Part shown: positions 1 through 11,608 of the stretch, one piece after another
Position numbering within the stretch: position 1 is the stretch's first letter
Layout of the letters: each line of letters begins with the position of its first letter
NCBI GenBank assembly: GCA_015499995.1
Contig: JADNRV010000001.1
Coordinates: forward strand, 682,001 to 746,000
From: Flammula alnicola
Lineage: Eukaryota > Basidiomycota > Agaricomycetes > Agaricales > Strophariaceae
Reading direction: 5' to 3'
DNA length: 64,000 nt
Made by a program: the position numbers and the translations under genes
The notes under the pieces: generated by a model
What the model was told of the DNA's origin: nothing
Databases searched by the model: none
The model's input: only the letters and a program-made list of their open reading frames with translations

Positions 1-112
1 CAATTCACTACCGACCATCATTCTGCTCTTGTTCAATCCTAGGCAACAGTGGCGGAAGTCTGCCATCTTTAGCATCTCGGTTTCAAGACTATAAACCCGC
101 CGCCCAAGAAGG

Positions 113-960
113 ATGGAGGCATATTTCCCCGTCGTTGCAAAACGCTCAATAAAGGGGAAGGGACAATCCTTTGATCTGGATTCGAAAGAGGAACCAGTGG
201 CACCAGATACGGGAGATGGCGATGAAAGGTTGGCAAGTCATCTCTATCCCAATATTCTGAAGGCTGAGCGTTCGCAGACCAAAGGGAAACAAACCACCAG
301 TGGAATTTACGCTTTCCTCGTCTGCAATAACCAAGGGATTGTTAAACACTCTCTCAGACGTCTCAAATCCCATCACTCATTCTGATATTTATGAACGGAC
401 AGGTCAGTATGCCACATTGATAATTGAATAAACCCTTTATTCTGATTAGAGCCTTCCACTAGATCATGTTACATCATTTGCGACTGGACATCAGGTTTCA
501 GATAGTCGTGTAAATCAAGCATCATACATGGCAACTCGAGAAGTCAAGCTGCGTGCACAGCAAGTCAATGCTAAATCGACATCCGATGGGGGAATATTGA
601 AGGAGACCAGGATATACATTGATGGCTACCTTGAATCTACGACCGATCTAGAAATGAAGAGGCTCGTTGTCGAGGCTGGCGGACAAATTGTGTACGGGAG
701 TGTTTATACCCTCCGCCCATGAGATTTCGCTGATTCTCTGTCGCAGACATTCTGCCTCACGGTGCACACACATCTTAACTTCGCGGGGCTTGAGTGGTTC
801 GAAGACTCACAAGATTCTGACCAACAAGATGCGAACCAATGTTTATGTTGTCAAGCCTGAGTGGGTTCTTGACAGCATTGCGAAAGGGAAGAGACGGCCC
901 GAGCGGCCCTATACAATCGTCAAGCGAGCAAACACACTGGAGAGTTTCTTACAAGCCTGA
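113..960 (+). CDS. REV1-type BRCT-domain protein, stand-alone
   Basis: A four-exon model reads through without a break: 113-228, 278-406, 452-691 and 747-960, giving 232 residues. Residues about 135-225 form a BRCT domain of the kind at the N-terminus of the translesion polymerase REV1: the strand YIDGYLES, a GGQIV glycine pair, the THILTS strand and the conserved VVKPEWVLDSI tryptophan motif. The part before it (SYMATREVKLRAQQ) also resembles the REV1 leader. A stop follows soon after the BRCT fold and the next gene starts 320 bases later, so the polymerase part of REV1 is absent here. BRCT domains bind phosphopeptides or DNA ends in repair. It may be a paralogue, a truncated REV1 or a lineage-specific adaptor. 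The domain call is firm; the function is inferred. Confidence 0.75.
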
Positions 961-1280
961 CCTAGCAGTGATCTTTCGTTGAATATTTACAAGCCCCATG
1001 GGGCGGATATTTTTATCTTTATTTCTCACATAGATGAGTGGTATCATTCTGTCGATGTTTTCTCTAGCTAATTTAAATGACACTTCTTTTACCACCTGAA
1101 CATCGAAATGGGGTTTGTGAAAAATATTCCATCATCGAAGAGTATGCTTTCATGGAAAGAACGCTCCGTCGCTTATATGACGTGGAGTTCGCCCACGATC
1201 CTCTCCGGTCATGTGGTATATTTTGAGGAAGAATCGTTATATAAATGTGGGGGGCGTTGTCCAGCAGGCTCAGTAGCAAG
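961..1280. other. intergenic
   Basis: Spacer between the BRCT gene and the epimerase gene, transcribed in the same direction. I see no conserved coding stretch. The last 60 bases before the start codon are the likely promoter and leader of the epimerase. Confidence 0.5.
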
Positions 1281-2939
1281 ATGGTTTTCTTTCAATCATC
1301 TTCGTTGCTCATTCTGACGGCCATTTCGTGCTTCGTGCTTCCTGGCAGTGCTTTTGCACAACGCGGAAACGCAGGTCTGCTCTCACAATCTATTATCTAT
1401 GGGCGCTGAAGGATCAATTATAACCTAGGCACTAAAGGCCATTCATCTAGTAGCACCAGATACATCTATTCGCGCATCTTTCATTCCGTTTGGTGCAACG
1501 ACCACCAATTTTTGGGTTAAAGACAAAGTTGTTCTATCTATTTGTTGTGCCATTCCAAATATTGACAGTCTTGAAACAGAAAGGTGTCTTTCGCGATATC
1601 ATCCTCGGCTTTGATAACCATGTGAGATCTTTCATTCGCCTTCAAATTAGATACGAAAACAAACGGGATACAAGACTTTGTATCAAAGCGATGCAGAGGG
1701 TCACCCATATTTCGGTCCAGTTGTTGGCAGGTAAATCTTTCAAAACTAAATTGCGAAAGTCTTGTTAATTTTCCTCCCAGATATGCCAACAGAATCAGAA
1801 ATGGGACATTCACTATCCCAATTAGCAAGGATGCATCTGGGCCAAATAAATTCTTCGTTCCACGAAATGAAAGTAAATTGATTCTTTTATTCTGAACACC
1901 ACGATCATGATGCGATATACGTGATTTGTTACTAGACAACTTCGATTCATTGCACGGCGGCTCAGACGGGTTTGATCGCCGTGTCTGGGAGACGACGAAA
2001 GTTTCGTCAAACTCTGTAACTTTCATGCTCGTAGACGCAAACGGAATGGAAGGGTTTCCTGCCACAGTTATCACCACAGTGGGTCCTACTTGCACTATTT
2101 ATCACACATTTGCGAAATCAAGCCCTTCCAGGTTACATACACCTTACAGCCTAAATCGACCTGGAAGATCAGCATGAATGCTGTCGCTTCTGCGGAGACG
2201 CCTATTATGCTAAGTGGACACCACTATTGGAACCTTGAAGCCTACCAGGAGTCTTCGGACTTGGTCGGTCATCACGCTCAATTCGAAGCATCAAAGTTTG
2301 TTGCAACGGATGGGCATTTGATACCTACCGGCCAACTGCTTGACGTTGGAGATACTCCAATGGACTTCGAAAAGCAAAATCCATTGGTGCAAGTATCCCG
2401 GCAACTGCCCCAGAAGAATTTTGTGGAACTGGTTAGCTTTCATACTTAGTTAACTTCAAATTTCGATAACTTACCGGTATTCCGTCAGGCTGCGTGGGTT
2501 TCGACAACTGCTGGCTGTTTGACGAGGTCGACGAGGAAAAAGCGGCTTTCTCGATGTGGAGCGTTAACTCAGGGATTAAGTTAGTCGCAACACCCAATAT
2601 AGTTTCTATCTAAACTCATGGTTTACTGTCCAGGCTCGATATCTTTACCAATCAGCCAGCCCTTCAGGTAAGCAGCTATTTAATTATACGATATTCAAAG
2701 ATCTAAGTTTTGTGAATACAGGTCTATACCTGCAATGGTATATTCAACGTATCGCTGCCCATTCCTCGGAAGAGCAGCCAAGGAGGACCTGGAAACGTTT
2801 ACACTGACCACTCTTGCGTTGTGATTGAGATGAAAGTGTTATTGACGCTATTAACAACCCGGAATTCGGCGTGAATCAAATTTATGGTCCAGATAGAGCA
2901 TACAATTGGGAAGCTTCTTATGTGTTCTCGACGATTTAG
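1281..2939 (+). CDS. Secreted aldose 1-epimerase (galactose mutarotase family), two frame breaks
   Basis: Matches the fungal secreted mutarotase family, which interconverts alpha and beta anomers of aldoses. The first exon encodes a signal peptide (residues 1-26, ending GSAFA). Successive short exons then give IPFGATTTNFWVKDK, HPYFGPVVGRYANRI, LHGGSDGFDRRVW, SGHHYWNLEAYQE, CVGFDN and VNQIYGPDRAYNW, in family order. At least nine exons are needed. The first intron only keeps frame if its donor is GC (AAC|GCAGGT, 1371). Two single-base losses interrupt the frame: near 2368, where a DFRKAKS-like motif is split, and near 2832, where an EMES-like motif is split. Both fall in short homopolymers, so the gene is either a recent pseudogene or, more likely, mis-sequenced. 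Expected to be extracellular. The family call is secure. Confidence 0.85.
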
Positions 2940-3216
2940 GATCGTACAGATGTTTACTGGTTACGAAGAATACAGCCAGCTTTGTGCCGACACTCCACCA
3001 TACTACCTGTGGATGTGACCTTTCATCACAGAAAAAATAAATTACAGCCTCTATAGGCATCCAGCTCGTTGTCGCTCATTCACTAGAAATCATGGCTGTC
3101 ATAAATATGCGGTCTGCAAATCTCTACACGTTTGTGATACAGTCGGCTGGAAACCATATCAGATGATTTATTAAGGTTTTACTACAAACACGACATCGAG
3201 GAGGGATCCGGTTGAA

Positions 3217-3472
3217 TCAAGTACTACAGCCCACATATAAGTTTAGAAATACGCCAGTGTTGAATAAAAGGGACAGCTTCGGAGATCTGAGGAGAATAGG
3301 GTCAGCAACTGCTCTAAGATGCAACGCAGAAGCAGAAAAAGAAAGGTCAGGGCGCCCAAGCGTATAAAGGGCACCAGGGTATTTGTCGTCAAAGAGCAAT
3401 GAAGCCCTTGGCCTGGTGCACAGCGTAATTTCATCCTGCAAAGAAAGGGAAATAGTATACGCACCATGACAT
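3217..3472 (-). CDS. Possible small spliced protein, unrecognised
   Basis: On the minus strand a TATAAAA box (3539-3545) lies 67 bases upstream of an ATG at 3472 (a second ATG overlaps at 3467). Right after it is a short intron-like segment (GTGCGTATAC, pyrimidine tract, TTTGCAG), followed by an open frame of about 80 residues ending at 3217 or, in the other frame, at 3243. Neither product resembles a family I know. The promoter and intron signals are seen; that a protein is made is a guess. Confidence 0.2.
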
Positions 3473-3538
3473 TGATAACCAGGATCGAAGACGGAGAAAG
3501 TGGTTGAGGACAAGGGATAAATCGACGTTCCTGCACTT

Positions 3539-3545
3539 TTTTATA
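3539..3545 (-). promoter_or_regulatory. TATA-like box
   Basis: TATAAAA on the minus strand, about 70 bases before the first ATG of the small spliced frame below it. It could equally be a chance A/T run. Confidence 0.25.
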
Positions 3546-3773
3546 GGGAAACCACTATTTCGCACGGTGTCACGTCACGGACACTCAGAAACACCTGCGC
3601 GGACTCCATAATGAGTTGGACATGATTCACTGCCAAATACATATGAGGGCGGCCAACTCGACTCCACTCCTTGACCAGACTTTCTTCAAATAGTGAAGTA
3701 TACCCCATCCACTCTCTGCTCACCGTCCTCTTTCGCGACACCCAAACGCTCAGCCTAAGGCACACAATTCGCC

Positions 3774-6700
3774 ATGCAGTTGTTCACCCCAAATCACGTG
3801 AAGCTCCTCAACTCATGCTATCCCCCGACGTCTGCTCTACTCACAGCTGGACCAGACTATTCCCCGAATTCACATGAACTCAGTCGATTGACATACTATG
3901 CGTGCGTTTTCAAGCTGTCGAATTGTATTTCTAAGATTCAATTATTCAATCGTTTCAGTTCGAACAATCCTGGCAAGCTGGCCAAAATTGGCAGTGAATT
4001 GGAGAAGCGCTTGAAGTTAGAATGTCGGAAAGCCAAGTCAGGAAACACCCGGTCAAGAGCGTAAGTTATAGTCGATTATCCATCAGCCATTCACTCATGT
4101 GTATTGTTTAGCGCACTCCTTATTTCACTTTCCATTCTTCGATCCCTTGCCACAGAATGCAGGAGGGATATTGCCCTTCTCTCTCCTTCCCTCATTTCAT
4201 CGGTGGACTGTACTCTTACTTCTATCCCGGCGGATCTTGAAGTAGTGGCGAGAGCCGCCAGTGTGGTATGTTTCAAGATCCTCCTCTACTACATTGCTGA
4301 TTTCTTTTCAGTTCACCGCTTGGACGACGTACACAAATGGGCACTTGATTGGTGCTGACAGCTACATGACAAAGGATTATCTTTCTATACTTGGCCGTTT
4401 TGCGTCCTTAAGTTCTTGTAATTCTCAGGACCAGGAAACACAGAATCGGTAAATTGTAGGCACCGTCTTCACGTGCGACCCATACTCAAACACTTATAAC
4501 TAGGACACGATTAATAGGACTGGCTGCTCTGACTGCGGCACTGAACTCGGAAGCTCTTTATAATGACATTGGTCACTTTGGCTCCCAAGTTTCGACCATT
4601 ATACGGCCAATCATGGTTATTCTCTTCGAGACTTCAATAACCGTTCTGGATGACCAGTAAGTCTCGCATTTTCTTTGGCCAGAAATAATCCTTAGCGAAT
4701 ATAATAGGGCCGCTGCAGTTAAGGATGCACCTTCGTCACCATATCTAGCCGAATTCAGGACGCAACCAGCTCTTGAGCGTCGGGCAGCTTCAATACACGT
4801 GCATGTCGACGGGGATAAAGGACCTTCGATGACTGATGTCTCTGATGCATCCCTACATGCTCTATTCTCTCTCTTAAGCCACGCAAATGGCGCTCAGCTT
4901 GGATACATCATGCAATCTGCCTTCGACAACTTGGACACCTTGCAAGGATGGAGGAGGTTCGACCACTGTTGCTGGTATGCACAAAAGACGGCGGAATGGG
5001 CTCAGTACCAATATCGTTATGTTGTTCCAACTTGGCTTGTGGAACGCCTCCTGGCCCATCAAGATATTACAGAAAGCACAACAGTTCAGGAGACATTGAC
5101 GGCCATGGTCACATCTGTGTTCAGTTCGCCGACACCTTTCATCAACTTATCCTCCTCGGATATCCTGTCCAACTTATTGACACTTCTTCTTCGTCGAATA
5201 TCAAGTAATCCGGAAGACTCGGCTTTACCGTCCCTGGTAGAGTGCATTTCCTCTCTCGGCTGCCATGTATATTATTCTGATCAGATACAAGACCTCGCTG
5301 TGAGTTATTCCTCGTATTGCTCGTTAGAAATACCTCACGATAGTCTGCCAGGGGGAATTAATCAATCGTCTTTTAGTTATCGAAGTTCAAGGAGTTCTAG
5401 TGCGGGATAAATCATCCTTCTTGCCTAGTAGGTCTTCAGCTATTCGATATCTGTTGGAAAGCCTACTGGGTCTTATCCGTGCTGCCAATTCGAACGAATC
5501 CAACGACCTTCTCGAGGAACACAAAAGATCAAGTGGACTAGAACCCGCGAAAAGATACAGGACATCCATCGAGAGATCGACTGATGAACGGCCCTCGCGA
5601 CGGACCAAAGTATCCCCTGACATCTGGCAAGACACTTTGAGCTTGCTATGCGATGCCGACGCTTTGGTGCGGAAAAAATGCTCAGAAGCATTGATTTACT
5701 ACATCACTCAAGAGATGCCCAAGTATGGTGAAACTGGTGATGTCAATAGCACCATGCCTTCGTGGAGAGTTGGGGAGACCTCATTGCGGCACGTTCAGAG
5801 CACATTTCCTAACGTCGGTGATGCTGGTAGCAAATTTCTCAATGCCGTAAATGCATACCTTTACATCTTAGCAACGTCGCCGACGTTGAGCGGACCTTCT
5901 GTCGCCTCGCCATCCCCAGAACCCGCCCAGTCATCTTCGAAAGACCATACTTCGATAACCGTGGTTGGTCCAGCAGAATCCGAGGAGCACTATGATCTGG
6001 GAGAAAGCGCTGAAAATGTTTCCCCGCCACAAAGCAATAATCGTCGATCGTCCGGTTCTCAAAACGGCCCCAGGGCTCGAAAGGAATCATTGGTTCTACG
6101 CTTACTGCAAAAGACGCCTGCCCATTATACCACAGCTACAAAAGCATCAGAAGAGGACTATGCCAATCTCCTCAAAATACTCACCACTCTCCACATACAA
6201 TTACCAATTCACGCATTGCTCACTGGGGTTCCCATGCTTTTGGCATTGAACAGTGCCTCTCAAACAAACGATATCGACTTCGATCTCCTCCAACGAATCG
6301 TTACGATCAAAACTGTGATCGCGCACGCATTGCTTGCAATTGGCCGGGTTTGGAAGTTAACGGATCTCGTGCTTCTCGCTGAACAAGTATGTCGTCCTCT
6401 AAGAGCCGATCATCGACGTCTAATGACTTTTTTTCTTTCAGGCGATTAAATCGTTGTCTTCTTTACCACAGAAAAATTCGTCGGCCGAGTTTCATTCGAA
6501 TCCATATGACCTTGGGATAGATCTGGATGACGCCTTGACATTGATTGCATCATGTCGAACGATTCAGGATGCCTTTGGACTTGATCAAGAAGGACTTCTG
6601 CGGCGACTGACTACAAAGTGGACTCCGGAGCTAGCTCTCAAGGACTGTAAGCTATGTGGCTCGATCTTCTGCTGGGTTCATTTCTAATTTAAATCGTATG

Positions 6701-7119
6701 AATTAGTCGAAAAATCTTCCGGGTATGAAGCCACCTTCCGTGGAGATGGCGTTTCTCCACTTCTTAAAATCTCTCCTGCTTTAATGCATATCGAAAACAT
6801 CTCTCTTCAAAGTTTGGCACGGTCTACTCGCGGCCTCGGAGTTACAGATCTTCGAGAAGCGCTAGAAGGCCGCAGTAGTATGTCAAACCCTGCCCTGGTC
6901 CGACCTCCTTCTGTGTCTACTCTTGATCATGCCTCCTCATACATGGGTGGTGATGGCAATGCCCTCAGATTGACTCGAACACGATCGAGGTCAAGGGCAA
7001 AAAAACGGTCGACTCCAAACGGTGCCGGCGAAGTTCGCGATGTCCTCACCCGTTTGGGAATTAGCAAACAGAACAGTAACCTCTTGAAGGCGACGTTCCC
7101 CGTGCGACAGAAAGGCTAA
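3774..7119 (+). CDS. EFR3: EFR3, plasma-membrane scaffold of PI4-kinase Stt4
   Basis: Nine exons keep a perfect frame: 3774-3901, 3959-4060, 4112-4265, 4312-4448, 4504-4656, 4708-5299, 5352-6386, 6442-6646 and 6707-7119, giving 972 residues. The N-terminus MQLFTPNHVKLLNSCYPP and the following LAKIGSELEKRL are typical of fungal Efr3, as are the middle motifs WYAQKTAEWAQYQYRYVVPT and EVQGVLVRDK. Efr3 is an all-helical, ARM-like rod that anchors Ypp1 and the PI4-kinase Stt4 to the plasma membrane for PI4P synthesis. The C-terminal third (residues about 560-680 and the last 80) is serine-rich and probably disordered; it ends in a basic RTRSRSRAKKR stretch. No frame break was found. Length is in the range for fungal homologues. 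Confidence 0.9.
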
Positions 7120-7521
7120 CTCCGATACCAGTGAATATTCATGCTGTTTAGCTCTTCAGCCACACAACAATTTCTTGCTTAGTATCTTTATAGCAGTCAT
7201 TAGTGCTCCGTTGACGATCAAAAGGCTGAATTCAGTTCATACAGGTCTCTTACTTATTATTGTGGAATCAGTGGCTTAGATTACTACTACACAACATTAA
7301 TCAGGATGATATGTGCATTGTTACTTCTCTCAGCTACTATGTCCTCAGACTTGTATTAATTGCTGGTATGTATGTGCCATCATCAAGTTTGTCATCGTTT
7401 TGTGCTAGCTGTTTACTGTGACCGCGTAGTGGATTATACCGTGAGTACCAAACACTTGACCTTGAGTCATTCCTCTTACATTTTGCCCATTGAAAACTCC
7501 TCGTCGAGGTGGGACTTCATC
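7120..7521. other. intergenic or 5' exons of the next gene
   Basis: Contains the EFR3 3' untranslated side and possibly one or two short upstream exons of the next gene: intron-like GT..AG segments occur at about 7368-7431 and 7442-7508. I could not fix a start codon that keeps the frame through them. Confidence 0.4.
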
Positions 7522-8845
7522 ATGCGCGCCTATTCGACGCGTAATTCATTCTACCTTCGTATATCCAAGAATATTGTGCTGCCAATATACGTGAGCCCTG
7601 TTACAAACGTTGCTTTATTGACTTCGAAGGCAGAATCATGACTTGTATCTCCTTCATGTTGTCGCTAGATTTATCTTGACGAACGTCATGTAAACTGGAT
7701 GTCAGACAAGGTTCTTCAACACGTACTTTCTGACCTGCGTCCCCAGTCAGAGCCTCAGAAATTTCCTGCTTTCAAACATCGAAATTGACTGTAATGGCTC
7801 TAGTATCTTGCCCAAGTTGAAAATAGAGGCAGACTCCTTGACGGGGAGTACTTCGGCACAGAAGCAAGCTACGGTAGACACTCACCGAGGAGGTAAAGAG
7901 ATATACTTCGACTTTCCGAATATACTTAGCTTCTTCATATTCTTGCTTTTCTCCAGATAACTACCAATTTTGTTACTTTATTCGAAAAACAGAGCCGCAT
8001 TCAGTTCTTATAAAGGCGAGTCTCAAGACCGACTGTCTTTTTTCTAAGCTTTCTAAACGTGTTCGCTCTTGCAGTCCAGAAACTTTACCCTTGCACCACA
8101 GCGAAAGAGTGGCACAAAAGCAAAAGCAAAGGCCGCAGAATCAAGGAACAAACGAGGAAAGCGGAAAGAAATAACTCGGGATGCCTCACCTACGACGCCA
8201 AGAATTAAGAAAAGAAGAACGACAAGACGGCCATCACCTGAGACAGTGACCGACGACGACGACGTTGGAATGGTTGATACGGCAGATGCAGATGACGAAG
8301 AATACCTGCCAGCCAGAAAAGGTGCTGCTGCCGACTGCCTTAAAGAGGACGCAATGGAGCTCGAAATCGAGGACGAAGAAGAAAAGCCAAAGCCAATGCT
8401 GGGTCTCACATATCAAGGATTCAACATTTATGGGCAATGCCTTTGTGTCGTGGTTGAACCTTGGCCTGTTGTTCGATCGATGACCGTGCCTCCGTCTCTT
8501 ATTTCAGGATTGACGAGCCAAACCAGTTTGAAAGCGAGTTTACACTCTCAGGCTGCGAGTAGTAATATCGCTGCTGGGGCCCAGGTCCCTCTCTTCCTTC
8601 CTGAAGAGCCGGACGGAGAAGAAAACGAGCCTGTGGGCAATCGTTCCCACATCAACCAACCATATCTTAATCAAGTATTGAATGCGATTGAAATATCGGA
8701 TGATGAAGACGACATGGGTGGTATGATGGAATTCAGCCAGGTTCTGAATAATATTGGTGATGCTCGCGCTGGGGCAGTGAATGACGATGATGATATGGAC
8801 GGGTCTATTCTATTCGGCGATGCTGATGAATTCAAGGAGTTGTGA
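7522..8845 (+). CDS. Unrecognised acidic, probably nuclear protein
   Basis: Exons read 7522-7590, 7669-~7892, 7957-8015 and 8075-8845. The start is uncertain and may lie further upstream. The N-terminal part (residues about 20-45, LPIYIYLDERHVNWMSDKVL) and a later FCYFIRKTEPHSVL segment look conserved and folded. Next comes a lysine/arginine-rich stretch with likely nuclear localisation signals (KRGKRKE, RIKKRRTTRR), then long Asp/Glu-rich tracts. A hydrophobic CLCVVVEPWP motif lies between them and the tail ends DMDGSILFGDADEFKEL. One base seems lost or gained near 7790. The intron before 8075 needs a GC donor (AAG|GCGAGT). I do not recognise the family. Charge pattern suggests a chromatin or transcription role, which is inference only. 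Confidence 0.55.
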
Positions 8846-8931
8846 GTGGGATACTAGATACACCAGGATTATTTAATAAATTAGAGGACGATGTAATATA
8901 CTGTACTTGTTCTATTCGTCTATATTGGCGA

Positions 8932-11467
8932 CTAAGCACGACCGATTTCCCTGAGAATTTCCATTTTGCGTTCTTCAGAGACGTCCCTGAAGCCTGCACT
9001 AGACATCTCGAAGAGACCATGACCTTCGGACATGGAACGTAACCTGTTGGAATAATCCAGGAATTGACTCAAAGGAGCAACACCTTGAATAGAGCGTTTC
9101 ACGTAGGAAACCGAAGAGCGAGAAAGAGAGGTCGGCGATCCAGAAGGAGACAACCACTCCGGAGGAACATAAACACCATCATCCGAATACCCTCCTACAT
9201 CTTGTCCATCTGCTCCATCTGAACCCTCGCCGAGATCAAGAACCTCTCCGCCGCGCTCAGTTAGGTCCTTGACGACTTTGCCTAAACTGCTTTCGCTGAC
9301 TGAAACCTTGAGGAAGATAAACGGTTCAAGAATTGGTCCAATGCCAGCTTCGCGAATTCGAGTGCGGAGGGTCGCAGCTGCAGCTCTTGTTATAATTGAA
9401 GGTACCTTGGTGCCAATGTCTTTCATACTGCCAACGGTGATGTGGAGGTGGGTCAAGGGTAGAGACGAATGGGGAGAGTTGGAAAGGGCATTGAGTATGC
9501 CTTCGGCGACATATGCAATAGATGAGCCGGGTATCGATTCCGGAGTAGGTACAGGCCTGCCCTTTTCATCTATAACCACGTTACCGTCCCACACAGGATC
9601 CCTTGCTCTTCCAGTTCCAATGGGCGAACGGTAAGAGGCATCTTGACAGAGATGGACTTTCCTCCGAGCTCTGTTTCCCAGATATTCCAGCCCTCAGGAG
9701 GTCCTTTAGGTCCTAGAGCTTCTCGATAGCTGACATATCTTCGACCAAACTCGAAGTTAACTCTCCATTCATCCCTCAATCGTCCTTCCACGATTTCTAG
9801 GTGAAGAGCACCCAAACCATGCACCAGAATCTGGCCTTCTTGAACGTCCACACGAAGAGATGGGTCTGTGCGAGATAAAGACTCCAAGGCATCCTGGACG
9901 GGTTGCAAATCTGCATGTGATCTAGGGATCACGGACGCTGACATGACAGCTGGGGGAGGAGTTATGTCGCGCATGGCCGATTTGAAGACATCAGAAACCC
10001 CTGCTGAGACAAGCGTGTCTCCAGTTCGGGTGTGCTTGAGGCCCAAGATGACGCCAATAGATCCGAAAGGCAGTTCATCAACTTCTTTCGCTTCAGATGC
10101 ATACAAGAGAAGGAGTTTAGCCACTTTTTCCTTTTGGTTCCTGTTAGTGTTTAACAAGGTACTCTGTCGGGTGAGCTTCCCTGGAAGAACAAGCAAGGCC
10201 GTCAGTCGCTGAAGCATGGAGTAGGAATTTTTTTACCAGAGTAGACACGAACGAAGGTCATCCATCCTCTTTTATCGTCCCAATTAACTTTCCACGCAAG
10301 AAGTCGAACTGGCGTGTTGTTTCGCTGCACGTCATGGGTTACATCCATAGGACTGGGTAGAAGTTCTCCGATATAATCCATGACTACATCAGTCCCCACA
10401 TGTTTCATTGCCGCACCGCATATAACTGGCAATATCTGATTTTTCAAAGAAGCTTGTCGAAGATGTCGCATGATTACTTTATTGTCGAATTTGAGATAGG
10501 CCGACGGGTCAGAAGGCATACTGAGCAACGATTCCATAAGCTCTTCAGAAAACATAGAAAGATTCTCGAGGAGCTGCGTGCGTGCAGGAACCAGGTGGGG
10601 TACGAGTGGGTGCGAGGATGGAAAGATGTCCATCTTCTCCAGTTCTTCAACATCCTCAGGCAAAGGATGACATGAGGCTTCTCCCTCTTCGTTCCATTTC
10701 CACACATTCCATCTAACAAGATCAACCAGCCCCTGTATTCCAGGTTGTCCCTCGTTATAGTGTCTTGGATTGAATGATGCGATGGGAAGTGTCAGTGCCA
10801 TTGGGTTTGGATGCAAACGATGCTTCAGCAGAGATACCAAAGAGGCCTTGAATGACCCTCCGGGTCTATCCAGCTTGTTCAGGAATACGATTCGGGTATT
10901 GACTCCGTACCTTTAAACGCGTCAGAAGTAGTCCATAGCATATCTGGGCCATCTTACCTATTTCACGCACCTGTCTAATTGTCGCCATACACCTTTGGTC
11001 TGAGATTCGACTCCTTCAACGGAGTCTATGAGGACAACAGCGCCGTCGACAACCCTACTAGCACTTTCCACCTCCATGCCAAAATCAGCGTGTCCGGGGG
11101 TATCGACGAGATTGAAAGTCCAGTTTTTCCATTGCACAGGAATGCTCGCGGATTGAACTGTGATGCCGCGTTCCCGTTCGACGGGCAGAAAATCGGTGGT
11201 GGTACTTCCGGTATCGACAGTTCCAGAGGCAGAAAGGTAAGAAGACTTGAGAAGTATAGATTCGGTCAGTGTGGTTTTACCGGAATCTGATTTCAACTCA
11301 TGAAAAAGAATTCAACGAGAAGGAACTTGGCACATACCAATGTGAGCTACGAGAGCCATGTTGCGTATTTTTGAAGGATCGTAAGTGGGACCTGTGGCAT
11401 ACCCACGATGAAGACAGCCATCTCTGATTTTTTGAATGCCTCCCAGACGGCATTTTGACCAGAACAT
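8932..11467 (-). CDS. MEF2: Mitochondrial elongation factor G2 (ribosome-releasing factor 2)
   Basis: EF-G family GTPase that, with ribosome recycling factor, splits mitochondrial ribosomes after termination. Start chosen at 11467 because MFWSKCRLGGIQKIRDG gives an arginine/lysine-rich mitochondrial presequence just before the G domain. GTPase motifs seen: AHIDSGKTT (P-loop, split by an intron), DTPGHADF and FLNKLD. Domain II, the GLGALHLEIVEGRL motif of domains III/IV and the domain V end (FLDYSNRLRSMSEGHG) follow in order. At least four exons. One base is missing near 9600 (a C run on the plus strand), where EEQG must continue as DPVWDGN; otherwise intact. Transcribed divergently from the methyltransferase gene, 141 bases away. 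The EFG2 rather than EFG1 class is judged from overall similarity. Confidence 0.9.
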
Positions 11468-11608
11468 GGGCTGAGCCAAGTTTGGGAGTTGTTCGCTTTG
11501 ATGATTGGCGATCAAATATGAACAGGGTCAACAACAAGAGTAAATAACTCGCTTATTGTCTGCGCATAATAATGTCTTTGTCTACAACGCTCCCTGGTCT
11601 TTGGAAAC

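Larger units (their letters stand above)
2940..3773. other. intergenic with a possible small minus-strand gene
   Basis: Convergent/upstream region before EFR3. Apart from the weak spliced minus-strand frame listed separately (3217-3472) and its TATA-like box, I see nothing coding. The 230 bases before 3774 are the EFR3 promoter side. Confidence 0.5.
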
